Origin: Clostridiaceae bacterium
GTDB taxonomy: Bacteria; Bacillota; Clostridia; Saccharofermentanales; DTU023
Direction: 5' to 3'
NCBI GenBank assembly: GCA_012841255.1
Contig: DUUZ01000262.1
Coordinates: 1-8,782, forward strand
DNA: 8,782 nucleotides
A program made the position numbers and the translations under genes. Positions 6,298-8,782 of the stretch are shown here, one piece after another; position 1 is the first letter of the stretch, and each line of letters opens with the position of its first letter. The notes under the pieces are model-generated. The model saw only the letters and a list, made by a program, of their open reading frames with translations. It did not search any database and was not told where the DNA came from.

Positions 6298-7458
6298 ATG
6301 CGTTTTATCCATACGGCGGACCTGCACCTGGGAAAAAGGGTGTATGAATTCTCCCTGATCCGGGACCAGGAGGCGGTGCTTGCCGCAATCCTTGATCTTT
6401 GCCTGCGCGAAGGGGCGCAAGCCCTGATCCTGGCAGGAGACATCTACGACAAGAGCGTCCCGGCCGTGGAAGCCATTCTGCTGCTTGAATCCTTTCTTCT
6501 GGACCTGTCGGAAGCGGGGATCACCGTCCTCATGGTGGCCGGCAATCACGACTCGGGGGAACGGCTGTCCTTCGGCGGCTCTTTCATGAAAAGCCACAAG
6601 ATTCACATAGCCGGCGTCTATGAGGGCCAAGTTGAGGCGGTCCCTCTGGAGGACGAAGAAGGACCCGTGACCTTTCATCTTTTGCCCTTCATCCGGCCCT
6701 CTGATGTCCGGAGGTTCTTCCCCGAGGCTTCCATCCAGTCGGTGTCGGATGCGGTCGAAACCGTTCTTTCCTCCATCGAAAAGGGCCCCGGCCGCCATGT
6801 CCTGCTCGCCCATCAGTTTGTCACGGCAGGCGGCAGGAGTCCCTTGCGGTCGGAGTCGGAACTTTTGCAGGTGGGCACCGTCGATGAGGTGGATGAATCG
6901 ATCTTTTCAGGCTTTGACTATGTGGCCCTGGGCCATCTTCACGGTTTTCAGAGGATCGGGGAGGGGCCGGTCTATTACTCCGGCTCCCCACTTCCCTATT
7001 CCTTTTCGGAGGCCCATCACACCAAGGGGGCGCTCCTGGTCGACCTTGCCGGCGGACCGGCCCGGGTCCGTCAGCTGCCCCTGCCCGCCCTCCATGCCAT
7101 GCGCAGAATCCGGGGGGAGATGGCGGAACTTCTGGCTGAAGGCCGGAACATGGAGAATAAAGAGGATCCGGCACGGCTGGATTACCTGGAGATCACCCTG
7201 ACAGATGAGGGCGCCGTGGCCGATCCCATGAACCGGCTCCGGTCGGTTTACCCCAACATCATGAGACTTTTGTTTTCACGGGGGGAGTCTGACAGCTGGG
7301 AACAGGATACCCTGATCATGGGAGAAGACCTGTCGGTCATGGAGCCGGCGGAACTCTTTTCCGGCTTTTTCCTGGAGCAGACGGGCCGGCCCCTGACCGG
7401 CCGCCAGAGCCAGGTGGTCGGTGAGGTCGCGCGCGAGACGGAAGGGGCGGGAGTATGA
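6298..7458 (+). CDS. sbcD: Exonuclease SbcD (Mre11-type nuclease subunit of SbcCD)
   Basis: SbcD is the metal-dependent phosphodiesterase of the SbcCD complex. It cleaves DNA hairpins and degrades double-stranded ends, including protein-blocked ones. All the metallophosphatase motifs are visible in 386 residues: ADLHLG (Asp8, His10), GDIYD (Asp48), GNHDS (Asn83, His84, Asp85), AHQF (His172) and GHLHG (His213, His215). The C-terminal part (about 265-386) corresponds to the capping/SbcC-binding region, and the length is normal for the family. GGAGG at 6286-6290 lies 7 nt before the ATG and inside the end of the patatin gene, whose stop is 2 nt upstream. Its stop overlaps the sbcC start as ATGA, so the two subunits are probably translated in a coupled way. 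Confidence 0.97.
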   Translation: MRFIHTADLHLGKRVYEFSLIRDQEAVLAAILDLCLREGAQALILAGDIYDKSVPAVEAILLLESFLLDLSEAGITVLMVAGNHDSGERLSFGGSFMKSHKIHIAGVYEGQVEAVPLEDEEGPVTFHLLPFIRPSDVRRFFPEASIQSVSDAVETVLSSIEKGPGRHVLLAHQFVTAGGRSPLRSESELLQVGTVDEVDESIFSGFDYVALGHLHGFQRIGEGPVYYSGSPLPYSFSEAHHTKGALLVDLAGGPARVRQLPLPALHAMRRIRGEMAELLAEGRNMENKEDPARLDYLEITLTDEGAVADPMNRLRSVYPNIMRLLFSRGESDSWEQDTLIMGEDLSVMEPAELFSGFFLEQTGRPLTGRQSQVVGEVARETEGAGV

Positions 7459-8782
7459 GGCATGTCAAACTGACCATGAGCGCCTTCGGCCCTTACGCGG
7501 GGACGGAAGTCATCGATTTTGAAGAGGACCAGAGGGGCCTTTTCCTCATAACCGGGGAAACCGGGTCGGGCAAGACCATGGTTTTCGATGCCATCATGTA
7601 TGCCCTTTACGACGATACAAGCGGGGCCTCCCGGGGCAATCAGTCGCTGCGGTCGGATTTTTCCGGGCCTGAAACGGAAACCTTCGTCGAACTGGACTTC
7701 CGTTTGGGCGGCCGTTCCTACAAGGTCCGGCGGTCGCCCCGCTATCTTCGGCCCAGCCGCCGGGGAAGCGGCATGACCGAACAGGTGCCGGCAGCGGAAC
7801 TGACTCTGCCCGACGGCCGGGTCATCTCCTCGAAAAGGGAGGCAGACCTTGAGATTGCCCAGCTGATCGGCCTGGACAAGGACCAGTTCAGGCAGGTGGT
7901 CATGATTGCCCAGGGCACCTTCTTTGACCTGATCGAAGCCAGCAGTCTGGAACGGTCGGCCATTTACCGCAAGCTCTTCAACACCTCCCGTTTCGAAGCC
8001 ATGCAAAATGCATTTCTCCGCCGGTATTCCGAGGCCAGAAGCAAAAAACAGCGGCTGGCTGACCGTCTCTTCCACGATCTGGAGCGGCTTTCCATCCCCG
8101 ATGATGCAGGGGATCTCGGAGCTTTGAGGGACCGGATTTTGGAAGAGAAAAATTTCTGGGGGGCGGAAGCCCTGCTTCCCCGGCTGGAGGAGGAAGCCAA
8201 GAGGCTCCAGGGCCGGCAGGAAGAAAGCGCCCGGGCCTTGGAAGAGCTCCGCCGCAGGGATGAGGAGCTGCTCCTGCAACTTGAACAGGCAAAAACAGAT
8301 AACGGACTTCTGGACAAGCTCGAAGCCGCCCGGGGGGAAGAAAAAAAGCTGGAGGCGTCAAAAGAGGACTATCTTGCCCGGGGAGCCCGGCTTCAGGCTG
8401 ACGAACGGGCAAGGCAGAAGGCGGAACCGCTTTACCGGGAGAGGGAGAGAACCCGGGGAAGGCGGGCGGAACTTGGCCAAAGAAGGACAAATGCCGAGAA
8501 TGAACTCCTGGAGGCCGGGGAAAAAGCAGATGCCGCCCGAAAGGCCCTCCTATTGACAGAGGAAGATCGGAGCCTGCGGGAGGGGCTCCCCGGGGAGATC
8601 CAGTCCCTGACCAAAGCCAGAAGCCAAGCCAGCCGCTTTGAAGAACTGTCCCGCTCTCTTTTGGCCGTGCAAGAAGAGATCCGCGATCTTGCGGGGGAAG
8701 AAGGCCGGCTCCGGCTTGCGCAAGAGGAGACGGACCGGAGCAAAAAGGCGCTGGACGCCGAGCTGGAAGCCCTGGCAGATTC
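7455..8782 (+). CDS. sbcC: Exonuclease SbcC (Rad50-type ATPase subunit), N-terminal part
   Basis: The ATG at 7455 overlaps the sbcD stop (ATGA), and the frame stays open for 442 codons to the window edge. SbcC is the SMC-like ATPase that tethers DNA and drives SbcD. The N-terminus MRHVKLTMSAFGPYAGTEVIDF is typical. The Walker A motif is GETGSGKT (34-41, Lys40), followed by FDAIMYALYDDTSG (44-57) and LRSDFS (65-70). The Q-loop segment VVMIAQGTFFDLI (148-160) carries Gln153, and LERSAIYRKLFNTSRF (165-180) follows. From about residue 190 the protein is rich in Glu, Arg, Lys, Leu and Ala in heptad-like runs, the ascending arm of the long coiled coil. The zinc hook, returning coil, signature motif and Walker B lie beyond the window. 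The ribosome binding site AAGGGG (7442-7447) has 7-nt spacing. The gene is cut by the window edge, not broken. Confidence 0.96.
   Translation, partial: MRHVKLTMSAFGPYAGTEVIDFEEDQRGLFLITGETGSGKTMVFDAIMYALYDDTSGASRGNQSLRSDFSGPETETFVELDFRLGGRSYKVRRSPRYLRPSRRGSGMTEQVPAAELTLPDGRVISSKREADLEIAQLIGLDKDQFRQVVMIAQGTFFDLIEASSLERSAIYRKLFNTSRFEAMQNAFLRRYSEARSKKQRLADRLFHDLERLSIPDDAGDLGALRDRILEEKNFWGAEALLPRLEEEAKRLQGRQEESARALEELRRRDEELLLQLEQAKTDNGLLDKLEAARGEEKKLEASKEDYLARGARLQADERARQKAEPLYRERERTRGRRAELGQRRTNAENELLEAGEKADAARKALLLTEEDRSLREGLPGEIQSLTKARSQASRFEELSRSLLAVQEEIRDLAGEEGRLRLAQEETDRSKKALDAELEALAD

Noticed and set aside
5411..7458. Anti-phage system of the CBASS type with a patatin effector
   Set aside because: No cyclic-nucleotide synthase, sensor or ancillary defence gene is present, and the neighbours are housekeeping sbcD and sbcC.
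7248..8279. Long minus-strand open frame (343 codons) antisense to sbcD and sbcC
   Set aside because: It is a shadow of the real sbcDC frames, which carry intact catalytic motifs. The antisense translation has no recognisable domain.

Overview
The window holds seven protein-coding genes in two opposed transcription units plus the tail of a neighbour. It is GC-rich, with close gene packing, strong AGGAGG-type ribosome binding sites, ATGA start/stop overlaps and a GatCAB amidotransferase. Together with the style of the proteins (M42 peptidase, GISAG patatin, Firmicute-like SbcD/SbcC), this suggests a GC-rich Clostridia-like Firmicute. That placement is inference; no rRNA or tRNA lies in the window to test it.

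Positions 1-150 (+) are the last 49 codons of an M42-type metallopeptidase. Positions 144-5142 (-) form a tight operon read right to left: an aspartyl-tRNA synthetase, then gatA, then gatB. The synthetase ORF is 696 residues, about 100 longer than a normal bacterial AspRS. Residues from about 605 to 696 are a recognisable, full-length GatC. The operon therefore encodes an AspRS-GatC fusion followed by GatA and GatB. This is every protein needed to make Asn-tRNA(Asn) by the indirect route: Asp is charged onto tRNA(Asn), then amidated. GatC, the small subunit that stabilises GatA-GatB, is covalently tied to the synthetase. The fusion would act as a built-in transamidosome and is the main finding of the window. 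No separate gatC lies in the operon.

Positions 5143-5410 are a divergent intergenic region. It contains an imperfect inverted repeat just upstream of the AspRS ribosome binding site, a possible extended -10 element facing aspS, and a perfect 12-bp GC-rich hairpin with no T-tract.

Positions 5411-8782 (+) hold a second operon: a patatin-like serine hydrolase, sbcD (2-nt gap) and sbcC (ATGA overlap with sbcD, cut by the window edge after 442 codons). SbcD and SbcC form the Mre11/Rad50-type nuclease that opens DNA hairpins and processes blocked ends. The reason for the linked hydrolase is not evident. No mobile element, CRISPR array or RNA gene was seen.
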